Assembly: GCA_027854065.1 (NCBI GenBank)
Contig: JAQGEF010000037.1
Coordinates: forward strand, 1-33,197
Direction of reading: 5' to 3'
Source: Polluticaenibacter yanchengensis
GTDB taxonomy: Bacteria > Bacteroidota > Bacteroidia > Chitinophagales > Chitinophagaceae
Length of the DNA stretch: 33,197 nt
The first letter of the stretch is position 1; each line of letters starts with the position of its first letter. The notes beneath the pieces are model-generated. The model worked only from the letters and a program-made list of their open reading frames with translations, did no database searches and was not told the DNA's origin. The position numbers and the translations under genes are program-made. This document shows, in pieces, positions 32,634 through 33,197 of this stretch.

Positions 32634-33197
32634 TCATTTTAACTTGTTTATCCTGACAGATTGTATTAACCTGCCATTTTTGTCAATAACTTTTAATATA
32701 TAAATACCGCTGCTTAAACCAGCCATATCAATTCTTTCCTGGTAATTAGATGAAGTTTGTCTGCTTATTATTTTGCCTGAAATATCACACAATTCCAGCT
32801 GCACTTTGCCATTCAACCCGGTTATATTTACTACATCAGTAGTAAGCGGGTTAGGGAAAACAGAAATGTTTTTACTGTTACAGCTGGATTTAATAACCAT
32901 AATTTTGCTGTATTTAAATGTACCATCTGCGTCTACCAGTTTCAGCCGGTAGTAGGTATTGCCATTGCTTAACTGGTTGTCATAAAAACTGTATTTGCTT
33001 TCCACTTCATTGTAAGGAATCGTTGCCAGATTAGCATAAGATATACCATCTACACTTTTTTCAATTTCAAAATGAGTGAAATTAACCGCATTGCTGGCAT
33101 GCCAGTTTAAATGTGCTTTATTACAGGTGATGGCTGTAGCGTAAAAATTATTCAAAACAATCGGCAACACAGTAGACCAGGTGATGGTATAGGTGGC
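32634..33197 (-). CDS. C-terminal end of a T9SS-exported protein (partial, runs off the right edge)
   Basis: The frame stays open to the last base of the window (in-frame upstream residues ATYTITWSTV), so the apparent GTG start at 33170 is internal and the gene is 5'-truncated here. About 188 aa are visible. First comes an LPIVLNNFYATAI module with HFEIEKSVDGISY and YYRLKLVDADG. Then comes a T9SS type A sorting domain with FPNPLTTDVVNI, DISGKIISR and GIYILKVIDKNG. This LP..L..F plus sorting-domain tail is the same arrangement as at the C-terminus of the RHS protein. What the protein does cannot be seen from this end. The IS lies just past its stop and may have displaced its native terminator. 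Confidence 0.9.
   Translation of the reverse strand, partial: ATYTITWSTVLPIVLNNFYATAITCNKAHLNWHASNAVNFTHFEIEKSVDGISYANLATIPYNEVESKYSFYDNQLSNGNTYYRLKLVDADGTFKYSKIMVIKSSCNSKNISVFPNPLTTDVVNITGLNGKVQLELCDISGKIISRQTSSNYQERIDMAGLSSGIYILKVIDKNGRLIQSVRINKLK

Overview
The window looks like a chromosomal segment of a Bacteroidota bacterium, most likely of the Chitinophagaceae type (inference). The evidence is two proteins with type IX secretion (T9SS) C-terminal sorting domains, a bacterial alpha-2-macroglobulin lipoprotein, TAnnTTTG-like promoter elements, moderate-to-low GC and dispersed intergenic repeats of a style common in this phylum. No tRNA, rRNA, CRISPR array or phage gene was seen.

Layout. 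Positions 1-796 hold no gene. They contain about three copies of a 188-bp tandem repeat, then a terminator for a 1797-aa alpha-2-macroglobulin lipoprotein on the minus strand (797-6190). A structured palindromic repeat follows (about 6300-6481). Next is a group of small genes: an unrecognised lipoprotein and an AlkB-type dioxygenase on the minus strand, and a divergent plus-strand run of DUF1801 protein, exported YCII-domain fusion and SRPBCC protein. A perfect 24-bp-arm bidirectional terminator separates this run from mfd (9827-13240, minus), the transcription-repair coupling factor. Positions 13241-14916 are a repeat-rich gene desert. It contains an inverted copy of the palindromic element seen at 6.3 kb.

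The centrepiece is a two-gene plus-strand operon (14917-29071). The first gene encodes a 2823-aa exported adhesin-like protein with PPC-like repeats, PKD/Ig-like domains, FN3, eight CARDB domains, a TIG-like domain and a distinctive terminal beta-domain. Sixteen bases later comes a 1888-aa exported RHS/YD-repeat protein. It has an RHS core, a 220-aa insert, a DPNEIIGP-type domain, an FN3-like domain and a T9SS sorting domain. The domain order across the two genes resembles an order I recall from single giant polypeptides in other phyla, so this may be a split, two-component surface system. Its function is unknown. This is the best candidate for an undescribed system in the window.

Convergent to this operon, beyond a terminator, is an exported/membrane sensor histidine kinase (29252-31108, minus) with no response regulator beside it. 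Upstream of the kinase sits an IS3-family element (about 31249-32622) with 19-bp terminal inverted repeats. Its transposase orfB carries a frameshift, so this copy is probably dead. The right edge holds the 3' end of another T9SS cargo gene on the minus strand. The IS end lies only 11 bp past its stop codon.
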